This document shows, piece after piece, positions 36,006-45,152 of a stretch of DNA of 64,000 bases. The notes below the pieces were generated by a model. That model ran no database searches and had not been told where the DNA came from. It saw nothing but the letters and a program-made list of their open reading frames with translations. A program made the translations under genes and the position numbers. Origin of the DNA: Eubacterium sp. (GTDB lineage Bacteria > Bacillota > Clostridia > Lachnospirales > Lachnospiraceae). The DNA lies in NCBI GenBank assembly GCA_017614395.1, contig JAGABX010000059.1, positions 1 through 64,000 on the forward strand. Reading direction: 5' to 3'. Within the stretch, counting starts at the first letter, position 1; the number at the start of each line of letters is the position of its first letter.

Positions 36006-37763
36006 TCATGAATCTAACTCCAGTGACTTTTCCTTTTCCATCCGCTCACACATTTCAATGAACTCATCCAACGGCACGTCATTAACCTGCTTATTCGAGC
36101 CCCTCACATTCAACGAAACGGTGCCGTTCTCCGCCTCCTTGTCACCGATAACTACAATGTACGGCGTCTTGGCCTTTTTATAATTCTTGATCTTGTTCAT
36201 CATGTTTTTATCGGAATAATCTGTTTCCACACGAATACGTCTGTCACGCAAAGCATCCTCTACCTGCTTGGCGTACTCATTGTGCTCGGTCCGAATCGGC
36301 ACGATAGACACCTGGATCGGAGAAAGCCAGAATGGAAACGCCCCTTTGAAATTCTCGATCAGAATTCCTATAAACCGCTCAAACGACCCGAAAATCGCGC
36401 GATGGATCATAACAGGCTGTTTTAATGTCCCGTCTGACGCAGCGTATTTCAACTCAAAATTACCCGGCAACTGGAAATCGAGCTGTATCGTACCCATCTG
36501 CCACTCACGTCCCAGAGCATCCTTCATCTGCAGGTCGATTTTCGGTCCGTAAAAAGCGCCGTCGCCTTCATTAATCTCGTATCCGCCCTCGCCGTAGGTC
36601 TTGTCAAGGATATCCTTCAACTCTGCCTCTGCCTTGTCCCACAGAGCCACATCGCCCATGAAATCATCCGGTCTGGTTGACAGCTCAGCACGGTAAGTGA
36701 GTCCAAGCGTGTTGTAAATCTCGTTCGCTATTTCCATAATGTCGGCAATCTCCTCACCGATCTGATCCTCGGTAAGGAAGGTGTGGTCATCATCCTGATG
36801 AAAAAGCTGAACTCTGAACAACCCGTTCAGCTCACCTGATTTTTCCTTGCGGTGAATCGGACTTGTCTCAGAAAACCGAAGTGGAAAATCCTTATACGAA
36901 CGCCCCTCATTTCGATAAACATTGATCGCGTTCGGACAGTTCATCGGTTTCACCGCATACACGGTGTTTTCATCAATCTCTGAAATAAACATATTATTCT
37001 GATAATGTGCCCAATGACCGCTGGTAATCCATAATTCACGTGAATTCAGCATCGGCGCTGCAATCTCCTGATAGCCGTGACGCTCGTGAATGCCTCTCCA
37101 GAACTCTAAAAGCGCATTGTAAAGTTTCCACCCCTTCGGCAGCCAGTACGGCATCCCCGGTGCAGTCTCATGGAACATAAAAAGTCCTAACTGCGGTCCT
37201 AACTTTTTATGATCACGCTCCATCGCCTCACGAACCAGAGTCAGATGATCCTTTAACTGCTGCTTGTCAGGAAACGCATACAGATATATCCTCTGCATGG
37301 AGTCGCGGTTCTCGTCACCTCTCCAGTATGCTCCGGAAGCCGATTTCACCTGAAACGCGGTAGATAAGAGTTCCTGTGAATTCTCCACATGAGGACCGCG
37401 GCACAGATCAACATAATCGTCACCTGTGTAATAGATAGTGATTATCTCCTCCTCAGGCAGTTCCTCTATCAACTCCAATTTAAATTTTTGATCCTTAAAA
37501 ATCTCCCGGGCCTCGTCCTTGGAAACCTCCTTGCGTGTCCAATCCTCCTTACGTTTCAGAATCTCACGCATCTTGTTTTCAATGGTGGCATAATCATCCT
37601 GCGTGATCGTACGCGGAAGGGTAAAATCGTAATAACAACCGTCGTCAATCTGCGGTCCGATTGAAAACTGCACATTTTCCTTTCCGAACATCTCAATCAC
37701 TGCTTTCGCCAGAATATGCGCCAGCGAATGGCGGTACACGCTTAAAAATTCTTCTTTCTCCAT
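36006..37763 (-). CDS. thrS: Threonyl-tRNA synthetase (lacking the N-terminal TGS domain)
   Basis: ThrRS (585 residues) charges tRNA-Thr. It begins directly at the editing (SAD) domain with HSLAHILAKA (HxxxH) and lacks the roughly 60-residue TGS domain of longer ThrRS. The class II catalytic core has KPMNCPNAINVYR (zinc Cys), RFSETSPIHRKE and FRVQLFHQDD. The anticodon-binding domain is at the C terminus (VSIVPI... RVETDYSDKNMMNKI). AGGAGG precedes the ATG by 8 bases, so the short form is the natural start. A T-box leader controls it. Confidence 0.96.
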   Translation of the reverse strand: MEKEEFLSVYRHSLAHILAKAVIEMFGKENVQFSIGPQIDDGCYYDFTLPRTITQDDYATIENKMREILKRKEDWTRKEVSKDEAREIFKDQKFKLELIEELPEEEIITIYYTGDDYVDLCRGPHVENSQELLSTAFQVKSASGAYWRGDENRDSMQRIYLYAFPDKQQLKDHLTLVREAMERDHKKLGPQLGLFMFHETAPGMPYWLPKGWKLYNALLEFWRGIHERHGYQEIAAPMLNSRELWITSGHWAHYQNNMFISEIDENTVYAVKPMNCPNAINVYRNEGRSYKDFPLRFSETSPIHRKEKSGELNGLFRVQLFHQDDDHTFLTEDQIGEEIADIMEIANEIYNTLGLTYRAELSTRPDDFMGDVALWDKAEAELKDILDKTYGEGGYEINEGDGAFYGPKIDLQMKDALGREWQMGTIQLDFQLPGNFELKYAASDGTLKQPVMIHRAIFGSFERFIGILIENFKGAFPFWLSPIQVSIVPIRTEHNEYAKQVEDALRDRRIRVETDYSDKNMMNKIKNYKKAKTPYIVVIGDKEAENGTVSLNVRGSNKQVNDVPLDEFIEMCERMEKEKSLELDS

Positions 37764-38017
37764 AATTATTCTTCCTCCTGTTTAATACAAAAAAGTCCCA
37801 CAACCCCACTAACCGTAGGATCATGGGACGCAAGTTTCTACGCGGTTCCACCCATGTTGCCGGTTTCCCGACCACTCATTTTGACTGTAACGGAGTCACC
37901 GAACCTTATTGGGGCCTCTCCGAGGTGGTTTTCCACAGGGTTCCGAACAGAATGCTCTCAGCCACGACATTCCTCTCTGTTGATCATTCACCTATGTACT
38001 CGTCCTCATCAACGATT
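37764..38017 (-). promoter_or_regulatory. T-box riboswitch leader of thrS
   Basis: On the minus strand the leader contains the conserved T-box GGGTGGAACCGCG (plus-strand 37841-37853). It is followed by an intrinsic terminator whose outer stem GTCCCA/TGGGAC (37824-37829 with 37795-37800) is followed by a run of T near 37790. Stem I elements such as GATGAGGACGAGTACA appear near the 5' end. Uncharged tRNA-Thr should pair through its specifier and NCCA end and favour antitermination. An ACC in GGAACCCTG is a candidate Thr specifier, not proven. Confidence 0.93.
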
Positions 38018-38023
38018 TATAAC

Positions 38024-38052
38024 AATATAACACACTTACATTCATTTGTAAA
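38024..38052 (-). promoter_or_regulatory. thrS promoter
   Basis: On the minus strand, TTTACA (38052-38047), 17-bp spacer, and TATATT (38029-38024), placing the start just before the T-box leader. Confidence 0.8.
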
Positions 38053-38058
38053 GACTTT

Positions 38059-38814
38059 TTACATCTTACTTCTGAAATAATCATCTATCTCCTTCACCCA
38101 CATGTTCGGTGGCATGGATTTGAGCAGGTATTTTTCGGGCTTTAATTCCAAAACCTTCATGACGCTCTCCCTGTCATCCTTTGCTGTCAGCATGATTACC
38201 GGCGTATCCCTGGTTGCAGGTTCGGATCTGATCATCTCCAATACCTGCGATCCGTCGACTACAGGCATTTCGTAATCAAGCAGAATCAGGTCAACCTTGT
38301 TCTTAACTAACAGAGTTATCGCATTCATCCCTGAATTAGCCATATATATCCTGTATTTTTCCGACAACAGATTTTTGATCATTCTAACCATAGTCGGATC
38401 ATCATCTACAATCAGGATACTCCTTGTTATCTCTCCGAGCTCATCACGATCGACAACATGATTGAGTTCTTTGATCAGATCCTGATTGTTCACGGGGCGT
38501 TCGAATACTTTTTTCACCAGAGAGTCAGGAACATGTTTCATGATTTCCTTTATATCCTCCGGATTTCCGATCAGATAGAAAAAGGCTCCGCGCCCGCCTA
38601 CGGTGTCCTTGCAATATGTCAGAACCTTGACTAATTCCTCATCCAGGTCCTCCACATAGAGAATCCATATGTCCGGCGTTTGCTTCAATTTGTATATCTC
38701 ATCCACATCAGGCATTACCGTCAGCACCTCATAACTTGCTTTTTCAAGTGCCTTTACGGTAGCATTTACCATGAATCCATTGGCGTCGCCGATCAGCATG
38801 ATTTTTCTATCCAT
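38059..38814 (-). CDS. Tandem receiver-domain protein (first domain degenerate)
   Basis: The 251-residue protein has two CheY-like domains. The second (about 131-251) is canonical: acidic VDDDP at 136-140, phospho-acceptor Asp180 in LILLDYEMP, and a Lys in LLKSMPP. The first (about 3-122) has a receiver-like pattern, but the acceptor position in ILYVEDLDE is not Asp and the Lys of the KP motif is Arg (FERPV), so it is probably not phosphorylated. No output domain is present, so it may act by protein contact. A large hybrid kinase gene lies 144 bp upstream, a plausible partner. Confidence 0.85.
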   Translation of the reverse strand: MDRKIMLIGDANGFMVNATVKALEKASYEVLTVMPDVDEIYKLKQTPDIWILYVEDLDEELVKVLTYCKDTVGGRGAFFYLIGNPEDIKEIMKHVPDSLVKKVFERPVNNQDLIKELNHVVDRDELGEITRSILIVDDDPTMVRMIKNLLSEKYRIYMANSGMNAITLLVKNKVDLILLDYEMPVVDGSQVLEMIRSEPATRDTPVIMLTAKDDRESVMKVLELKPEKYLLKSMPPNMWVKEIDDYFRSKM

Positions 38815-38958
38815 ACTCTACACACATAATCCAATTATCAGGTGATGATTGGATCATTTCTCCTTTCCCTAATCTTCATAATACACATCTTCATACTATA
38901 ACATATAATCACAAACAGTGCAAAACTTTATTTTATATTTTCAAAAAGTTCGAAAAAA

Positions 38959-41900
38959 CTATGAGTTATCCTTCTCAAGCTCCGCCAGCAGTCCGTCATG
39001 ATCCAGTTTCATCGCCATGTCGCGGATACGCTCATACCTCTCCGATTCCTCATCCGGCATCCTGTAACCGTCCAATGTATCTATGATCGAGTCAACACTG
39101 TCAAAATCAAACGCTTCGGTGTATTCACGAATACCCATAAATGCCTCATGAAGACTGTCTATATCAATTTCCGGCCTCGAATCTGTACGTGTACGGCTCT
39201 CGTCATCAATCTGTATCAGTATTTCACCCAAAGAACGATAATCCCGGAGAAGCGCCGGTGTTTTTTTACGGATAGTGTCAATATCTCCGGCATCACCGCT
39301 CGCCTCCAGATCAGCTGCCTGTTTTGACAGCTCCATCGCACCGATCAGCCTCGCGGAGCTTTTCAGCGCATGAACCTTCACCGTGTAATTCCTGATATCA
39401 CCTTCCTCAAGCAAAGTTTCTATCTCGTCCGGACCGGTCTTCGCACTCATGGTAAAATCTCGAACAGCCTCGCGCAGGATATCCTCACGTAGGCAGTTTT
39501 TGATTGCTGTCTCATAATCTATCACGTCTATTTCTGCGTATTTTTTCAGCGTTTTGTCTCCCGGCCCCCTCGCAGCAGCAATCTGAACCGCCAATGCTTC
39601 GTCAGTCAGATAACCAGCATCACCTTTATGAAGAACCTTTTCTGCCGGGAGCATGTTCTGGATCAGGCACTCCAGCTTTTTACTGTCAATCGGCTTGGTC
39701 AGATAATCATCAAAGCCTGCCTGAATGAATCGCTCCCTCGCGCCTGATATGGCATTCGCCGTCAGCGCAACACATGGCGCATGATAACTCAGGTTCGTCT
39801 CGCCCGCAGGTCCCATGCCCTCCTCAGGAAGCTCCTTCATGGCAGTCAGCGTCTCTATCCCATCCATTCCCGGCATGCGCTGGTCGAGGAATATCAGATC
39901 GTATGAATTATTTTTCACTCGTTTTATTGCATCATAACCGCTGAGCGCCGTGTCAATCTTCATTCTCGTCGGCTCCAGCAGTCCCCTTACCACCGTCAGG
40001 TTCATCTGCGTGTCATCTACGACCAGTATTCTCGCATCCGGCGCCTGAAAAAGTGTCTCGTATTCATCCGCGCTCTCCAATGATCGTTCGTACATATCTG
40101 CAAAATCACCCATCGGTTCCCATGAAATAACCTCCTGGGTAATGGTAAAACCAAACTTTGAACCCTCACCATAGACTGATTCAACCTCCAAACTCGCACC
40201 CATCATGTCGAGAAGCTGTTTGACAATGCTCATGCCGAGTCCCGTTCCCTCAATGGTTCGGTTTCGTTTCTCATCAATTCGTTCAAAAGGCGTATACAGT
40301 CTGTCCAAATCCTCCTTTTTCATTCCGATGCCGGTGTCACTGACCTCAAAACGGATATCAGCATGTTTTTCATCCCGTTTTTCGTATCCTACCGTCATGG
40401 TTACACTGCCCTTTTCCGTATATTTCACTGCATTGTTCAGGATATTGATAACACACTGTTTTACGCGTACCTCGTCACCGATAAGCAGGTGCGGAAGCTG
40501 CCTGTTTACATCTACATTCAGAGTCAACCCCTTCTCCTCTGCCTTAACCGAGATCATGTTTACGAGGTCATTCAGAGTTGAACTCATCTCATATTCAACC
40601 GGAATAATTTCCAGTTTACCCGCCTCAATGCGTGAGAAATCGAGAATGTCATTGACAAGACTCACCAGCGTCCTGCCTGAGTTTTGGATATTAGTTGCGT
40701 ATTTACGAACATCCTTATCCGCAGATTCACGTAAAATCATCTCATCCATTCCGAGAATGGCATTAATCGGCGTCCTGATCTCGTGAGAAACATTTGAAAG
40801 AAATGCGGATTTCGCCTCACTCGCCTTTTGAGCAACACGGAGATCCTCCTTGAGCTGCTGTTCCTCCTGCTGTCTTTGGATATAATCTATAACCTCGTTT
40901 ACAGTATTGGTCAGGCTCTCATGGAGCATCTGTATTTCATCCTTCGTATTCACCCTGATTTCCGTGATCGCATTTGCTGCCTTCTCGCGATCATCGATGG
41001 ATTCACTTGCAAAAGCATCCAAAAAATACCCCATGTCCGCGACAGGCCGCACGGTTCTTCTTTGGATCAAAAATATAATTAATTGTACAACCGGCATGAT
41101 TACATCGAGCAGAAAAAGAATGAGCTTAATATCAAATGCCACACCTTCACTGTTTAAAACAAAAATGTATCCTTCTCCTTCTTTATTGCTAAATGCACCT
41201 AATCGAGTCCGGTTAATAATGTTTTCAACCCGATGTTCCAGATGATTTATTTCATCAGCAGCGATGTTTCCCGTGTCCCCCATACCCAGTTTGTATAATG
41301 GTTTTCCGTCAGAATCATACTCCATCGGAGTCATTGCTGCCGCACCGCTGACAGACACCCCTCCCTCCCGGGTCTCAACAACCTGCCCGAGATCCGGTAT
41401 CAGTGAGTTCACAACCAAAACAGCCAAAAAACCAAGTACTACCGCCTCCAAAGTCAGCAATTTGGAAATCTGATTCACCAGCATATGCCTGGGCTGATGC
41501 TCCTTCATGGCTTTGTAGAAATCATTCTTTATATGGTACCGGAAATTCCCGACATTAAAAAGCTGTGATATCCATTCGGGAGTGAACCTGAAAATCAAAT
41601 AAAGTATCAGATATGCTACAATGATCATCGCACTGGAATCAACCATGTCCGTAACTGATATCCATCCGACCATATCTGAAAAATCTCTCGAATACACGAG
41701 ATAATTCACAAAATAAAAAACCCAATGCAAAATAAATCCGGAAATAATACCACTGATCAGAGTTTTGACTATTGAGCGGAGAAATCCTTTTTCTACAACA
41801 AATGCAACTACATATACCAATACAAGATGGTATGTCAGCAAAAAAGTGTCGGAGGTTGAAAAAAACAAAGTCGGCATCAGGACAAGTAAATAACTAAGCA

Positions 41901-42108
41901 TCCCGCTTCGCATCCCGTACAGGCCGACAACAAACACTAAAGGAAAAGTATAACTGAACGCATAAACAATGAGGTTGCCTACATTACTCTCAAACTCTAT
42001 CCCGATATTCATGTACCAGAACAGAATAAAGCTGCATCCGACGATGAACAGTGCCTGTACTGTCCGCCCGATCCAGCCTTTATGATACATTCCTGATATT
42101 CCCCTCAT
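38959..42108 (-). CDS. Membrane hybrid histidine kinase (HisKA-HATPase-REC-Hpt)
   Basis: The 1049-residue protein has about seven membrane helices in 1-230 and a large non-cytoplasmic loop containing VETREGGVSVSGAA and ANRTRLGAF-like segments (about 235-325). Another helix near 335 is followed by a HAMP-like linker, HisKA with phospho-His442 in SHEIRTP, HATPase with DTGIGMKKEDLDRLYTPF and GTGLGMSI, a receiver with acceptor Asp742 in FLDQRMPG, and a C-terminal Hpt with His913 in VHALKSSARL. It carries a full phosphorelay in one chain. The signal is unknown. The alpha/beta hydrolase gene ends 19 bp upstream and a receiver protein lies downstream. Confidence 0.93.
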   Translation of the reverse strand: MRGISGMYHKGWIGRTVQALFIVGCSFILFWYMNIGIEFESNVGNLIVYAFSYTFPLVFVVGLYGMRSGMLSYLLVLMPTLFFSTSDTFLLTYHLVLVYVVAFVVEKGFLRSIVKTLISGIISGFILHWVFYFVNYLVYSRDFSDMVGWISVTDMVDSSAMIIVAYLILYLIFRFTPEWISQLFNVGNFRYHIKNDFYKAMKEHQPRHMLVNQISKLLTLEAVVLGFLAVLVVNSLIPDLGQVVETREGGVSVSGAAAMTPMEYDSDGKPLYKLGMGDTGNIAADEINHLEHRVENIINRTRLGAFSNKEGEGYIFVLNSEGVAFDIKLILFLLDVIMPVVQLIIFLIQRRTVRPVADMGYFLDAFASESIDDREKAANAITEIRVNTKDEIQMLHESLTNTVNEVIDYIQRQQEEQQLKEDLRVAQKASEAKSAFLSNVSHEIRTPINAILGMDEMILRESADKDVRKYATNIQNSGRTLVSLVNDILDFSRIEAGKLEIIPVEYEMSSTLNDLVNMISVKAEEKGLTLNVDVNRQLPHLLIGDEVRVKQCVINILNNAVKYTEKGSVTMTVGYEKRDEKHADIRFEVSDTGIGMKKEDLDRLYTPFERIDEKRNRTIEGTGLGMSIVKQLLDMMGASLEVESVYGEGSKFGFTITQEVISWEPMGDFADMYERSLESADEYETLFQAPDARILVVDDTQMNLTVVRGLLEPTRMKIDTALSGYDAIKRVKNNSYDLIFLDQRMPGMDGIETLTAMKELPEEGMGPAGETNLSYHAPCVALTANAISGARERFIQAGFDDYLTKPIDSKKLECLIQNMLPAEKVLHKGDAGYLTDEALAVQIAAARGPGDKTLKKYAEIDVIDYETAIKNCLREDILREAVRDFTMSAKTGPDEIETLLEEGDIRNYTVKVHALKSSARLIGAMELSKQAADLEASGDAGDIDTIRKKTPALLRDYRSLGEILIQIDDESRTRTDSRPEIDIDSLHEAFMGIREYTEAFDFDSVDSIIDTLDGYRMPDEESERYERIRDMAMKLDHDGLLAELEKDNS

Positions 42109-42127
42109 CTACCGTTCCCCCCGTGTA

Positions 42128-43138
42128 TCACAAATACTTCTCTAACCACGCATCCACTTCACGCCAGTATGTTTTCGGATCGACCAGATGACTTTCAGCA
42201 TGTCCCGCGCCATTAATAGTAACGCTCTTTTTAAACTCAGACGCACATGCCTCAAAAACGGGTTTCATCATCCTGTATGGCACAAATGTATCAGCATCGC
42301 CATGAATAAACAAAAATGGGAGATTGGTTTTTTTCACCTGCTCTACAGCCGAATGATGTCTGAATTCAAATCCGTATTTTGCTTTACATATAACATTGCA
42401 AATATACATTACGGGAAAAACCGGAACACCGAATCCCTCACTCAAATGCATGGAGAACTCATCCCATATTGAACTGAATCCACAATCCTCAATCGCGCAT
42501 TTTACATTATCAGGCAGTTTTTCACCGCTCGTTGTCATCACAGTTGCACCGCCCATCGAAACACCGTAAAGAAATATTTTTGCCTTCGGATCCATTTTTA
42601 CTATCATGTTAATCCATCCGACGATATCGCGACGCTCCTTGCAACCCATTCCTATATAACGCCCTTCACTGCGTCCATGTCCCCTGGCATTACCGGCAAA
42701 CACGTTATGTCCGAGATCATAGAAATGCTTTGCCTGGTTTGATATATCCTGCATCCTGTGATTTTTATACCCGTGGCAGCACAGGGCATAGGTGTGGGAG
42801 CCTTCCTTTTTCACAAAACGCCCCTTCAGGAGCAGCCCGTCCTCAGATGTCTGTTCCCAAAGTTCACCGGTTTCCAGCCATTCTACGGCATCTCTCACTA
42901 TATCACTCAATCCGGCTCCCGGCGCGCCCCACTCAATAACATCTCCTTTGAACATGGGTTCCCTGCGTTTCATTGAATGGCTTACCATGAAAAAGGATAT
43001 TGCCATGATCAATGCAACAAAAACAACTGCCTCTATTATCAGGGCAAGCCACCATCCCATAACGATAAATAATACCGCGAGCGCCAATAATACCGTGAAG
43101 AATATAATACGTCCGATTATTATTTTTGTCCTGTTCAT
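42128..43138 (-). CDS. Alpha/beta hydrolase, membrane-anchored
   Basis: The 336-residue protein starts with two hydrophobic helices (ITIIG-like start, VLFIVMGWWLALIIEAVVFVALIMAISFF) that anchor it in the membrane. An alpha/beta hydrolase domain follows: CCHGYKNH, GRGHGRSEGRYIGMG, the nucleophile Ser in YGVSMGGATV, Asp in HGDADTFVPY, and His in GAGHAESH. These match serine hydrolases of the YqkD/BAAT-like group. The substrate is unknown. The ATG at 43138 sits 6 bases after GGAGG. A start 15 codons upstream has no such box. It lies between proA and the hybrid kinase. Confidence 0.87.
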   Translation of the reverse strand: MNRTKIIIGRIIFFTVLLALAVLFIVMGWWLALIIEAVVFVALIMAISFFMVSHSMKRREPMFKGDVIEWGAPGAGLSDIVRDAVEWLETGELWEQTSEDGLLLKGRFVKKEGSHTYALCCHGYKNHRMQDISNQAKHFYDLGHNVFAGNARGHGRSEGRYIGMGCKERRDIVGWINMIVKMDPKAKIFLYGVSMGGATVMTTSGEKLPDNVKCAIEDCGFSSIWDEFSMHLSEGFGVPVFPVMYICNVICKAKYGFEFRHHSAVEQVKKTNLPFLFIHGDADTFVPYRMMKPVFEACASEFKKSVTINGAGHAESHLVDPKTYWREVDAWLEKYL

Positions 43139-43206
43139 GACGTCCTCCGTTTGCAGTCCCGATACAAAATACACTCTTCCCAAAAACAGCAGTTTTCATT
43201 ATCTGA

Positions 43207-44562
43207 TTATTGCATATCCCTGTGATGAAAACTGCTCTTACCACTCGCGTAATCTCCTACAATCTGCCCGTGACCGTAGAGTTTATATTTATAGGTCACC
43301 AGTCCCTCGAGACCAACCGGACCGCGAGCATGGATCTTGCCTGTGCTGATGCCTACCTCGGCGCCGAAACCATACCTGAATCCATCCGAAAACCGGGTAG
43401 AGCAGTTATGATAAACACCGGCCGAATCGACCATCTGCATAAAACGTTCAGCATTATTTTCATTGTCAGTAATTATAGAATCAGTATGATGCGAACCATG
43501 GGTGTTAATATGCCTGATTGCCTCGTCGATATCATCAACTAAACGGATACCTACCGTCAGCGACAGGTACTCTGTTTCAAAATCGTCATCAGTGATGGTT
43601 TCGATATCGATATTATCAGCATTCTTATTTGTTCCTTCACCCGCTTCACTATCAAACGAGGAAGCGTTGAGGGATTTCTGAGTCTTTGCGACAACCTCCG
43701 CCGTACCGCGGATTTTTATTCTCTCCTTAGTCAATTCAGCTGCCAGTTTCGGCAGAAACTCATCCGCAATACCGCGATGAACCAGCAACGTTTCAACAGC
43801 GTTGCATGCAGCTGTATACTGCGTTTTCGCATCTACAATAATTCGAATTGCCATCTCCTGATCACAATACTCATCAACGAATATGTGACATATCCCGTCC
43901 GCATGTCCCATAACGGGAATTTTGGTATTATCCATTATATGGCGTACAAACGCATTTGATCCGCGCGGTATGATCAAATCAACATACCGGTCACATGCGA
44001 GCAGTTCATCAATCTCGGCATGCGACTCCGCCTGACATAAACAATTCTCCGGCAGTCCTGCCGCAACCGCGCTGTCATGTATCAGTTTAAAAAGTATACG
44101 GTTGGTGTTGACGGTTTCTTTGCCGCCCTTCAGCAGTGCGCAGTTGCCGCTTTTTATACAGAGTGATGCAATCTGAACCAGCGCATCCGGTCTGGCCTCG
44201 AAAATAACACCTATCACCCCGATTGGGCAGGTAATTCGTTTTAATCTGAGGCCCTCATCCAATTCACGATCCAATGTGACCATCCCCAACGGATCAGGGA
44301 GTTCGCGGAGTTGTTTCAGACCTGCGCATACATCTGCTAATTTGTGCTCATCGAATTTCAGACGTTTAACAACAGCCTCCGCTACACCGTTTTCAGCCGC
44401 CGCCTCAAGATCTTTTTTATTCTCAGCGAAAATTACTTCCTGTTCACGTCCGAGCATCTCCTCAATCCGTGTGAGCGCTGCATTTCTCAACTCATCTGAT
44501 GAAGCCGCCATTTCGGCGGAGTCCGCTTTCATTCGTACAGCTGTTTGTTCCGTTCCGGTCAT
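43207..44562 (-). CDS. proA: Gamma-glutamyl phosphate reductase
   Basis: ProA (451 residues) reduces gamma-glutamyl phosphate with NADPH in proline synthesis. Family segments are IGVIFEARPDA, GNCALLKGGKE, LIIPRGSNAFVRHI, the catalytic Cys in TAACNAVETLL, and HHTDSIITDN. It is about 30 residues longer than typical because of an acidic insertion (SSFDSEAGEGTNKNADN) before the last part of the catalytic domain. proB is not in the window. The ATG overlaps the PAP2 gene stop (ATGA), indicating coupling. Confidence 0.95.
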   Translation of the reverse strand: MTGTEQTAVRMKADSAEMAASSDELRNAALTRIEEMLGREQEVIFAENKKDLEAAAENGVAEAVVKRLKFDEHKLADVCAGLKQLRELPDPLGMVTLDRELDEGLRLKRITCPIGVIGVIFEARPDALVQIASLCIKSGNCALLKGGKETVNTNRILFKLIHDSAVAAGLPENCLCQAESHAEIDELLACDRYVDLIIPRGSNAFVRHIMDNTKIPVMGHADGICHIFVDEYCDQEMAIRIIVDAKTQYTAACNAVETLLVHRGIADEFLPKLAAELTKERIKIRGTAEVVAKTQKSLNASSFDSEAGEGTNKNADNIDIETITDDDFETEYLSLTVGIRLVDDIDEAIRHINTHGSHHTDSIITDNENNAERFMQMVDSAGVYHNCSTRFSDGFRYGFGAEVGISTGKIHARGPVGLEGLVTYKYKLYGHGQIVGDYASGKSSFHHRDMQ

Positions 44563-45143
44563 TGTCCGCTCTCCTCCCTGTATATCTTTTTAATTAGCAG
44601 TTTTCCTAAAGCCGTCCCGGCAAATCCGTAAGCTATTCCGAGCAATGCACCGCATATAACGTCCGTCGGAAAATGTACACCGAGATATAATCTGGAAAAA
44701 GCGACTATCGACACAAAAATAAGTACGCTGATGCCGATAATGTATGCTGTTTTTTTCTTCACGATCATAGACAATGACAACAACAGCGCAACTGCTGCGG
44801 CAAAACCCAATGACGAGTGTCCGGACGGAAATGACGTATCTGTCGGTTTTTCAATCACAGTTGTCAATCCATCTATCATTTCATAAGGTCGTATTCGGGA
44901 TACCAGATTTTTTATTATCAGGTTGGTAAACACTCCGGAAAACGCCAAAGAAATAGCAACACATATTCCGACCTTTCTGGTTTGTTTAATGATAAGCAAA
45001 ACCGTGGATATTACAATCCAAAATAATCCCTTGAAATCTCCTGTCAATGTCACCGCCTTCATTACAGGTGTTAAATATTCATTCCTGATATTATTCTGGA
45101 TAAATAAAAGGATACTTCCCTCTATTGTCAATAACAGGCCCAT
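44559..45143 (-). CDS. PAP2-family membrane phosphatase
   Basis: The 194-residue protein has about five membrane helices and the three PAP2 motifs: the C1-like segment VSRIRPYEM (Arg but no Lys in front), PSGHSSLGFA, and SRLYLGVHFPTDV. It probably dephosphorylates a lipid phosphate such as undecaprenyl diphosphate or phosphatidylglycerol phosphate. AGGAGG precedes the ATG. It lies 9 bp after the second sugar-binding protein gene and overlaps proA, so the three genes may share a transcript. Confidence 0.88.
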   Translation of the reverse strand: MGLLLTIEGSILLFIQNNIRNEYLTPVMKAVTLTGDFKGLFWIVISTVLLIIKQTRKVGICVAISLAFSGVFTNLIIKNLVSRIRPYEMIDGLTTVIEKPTDTSFPSGHSSLGFAAAVALLLSLSMIVKKKTAYIIGISVLIFVSIVAFSRLYLGVHFPTDVICGALLGIAYGFAGTALGKLLIKKIYREESGQ

Positions 45144-45152
45144 TTTCTCCTC

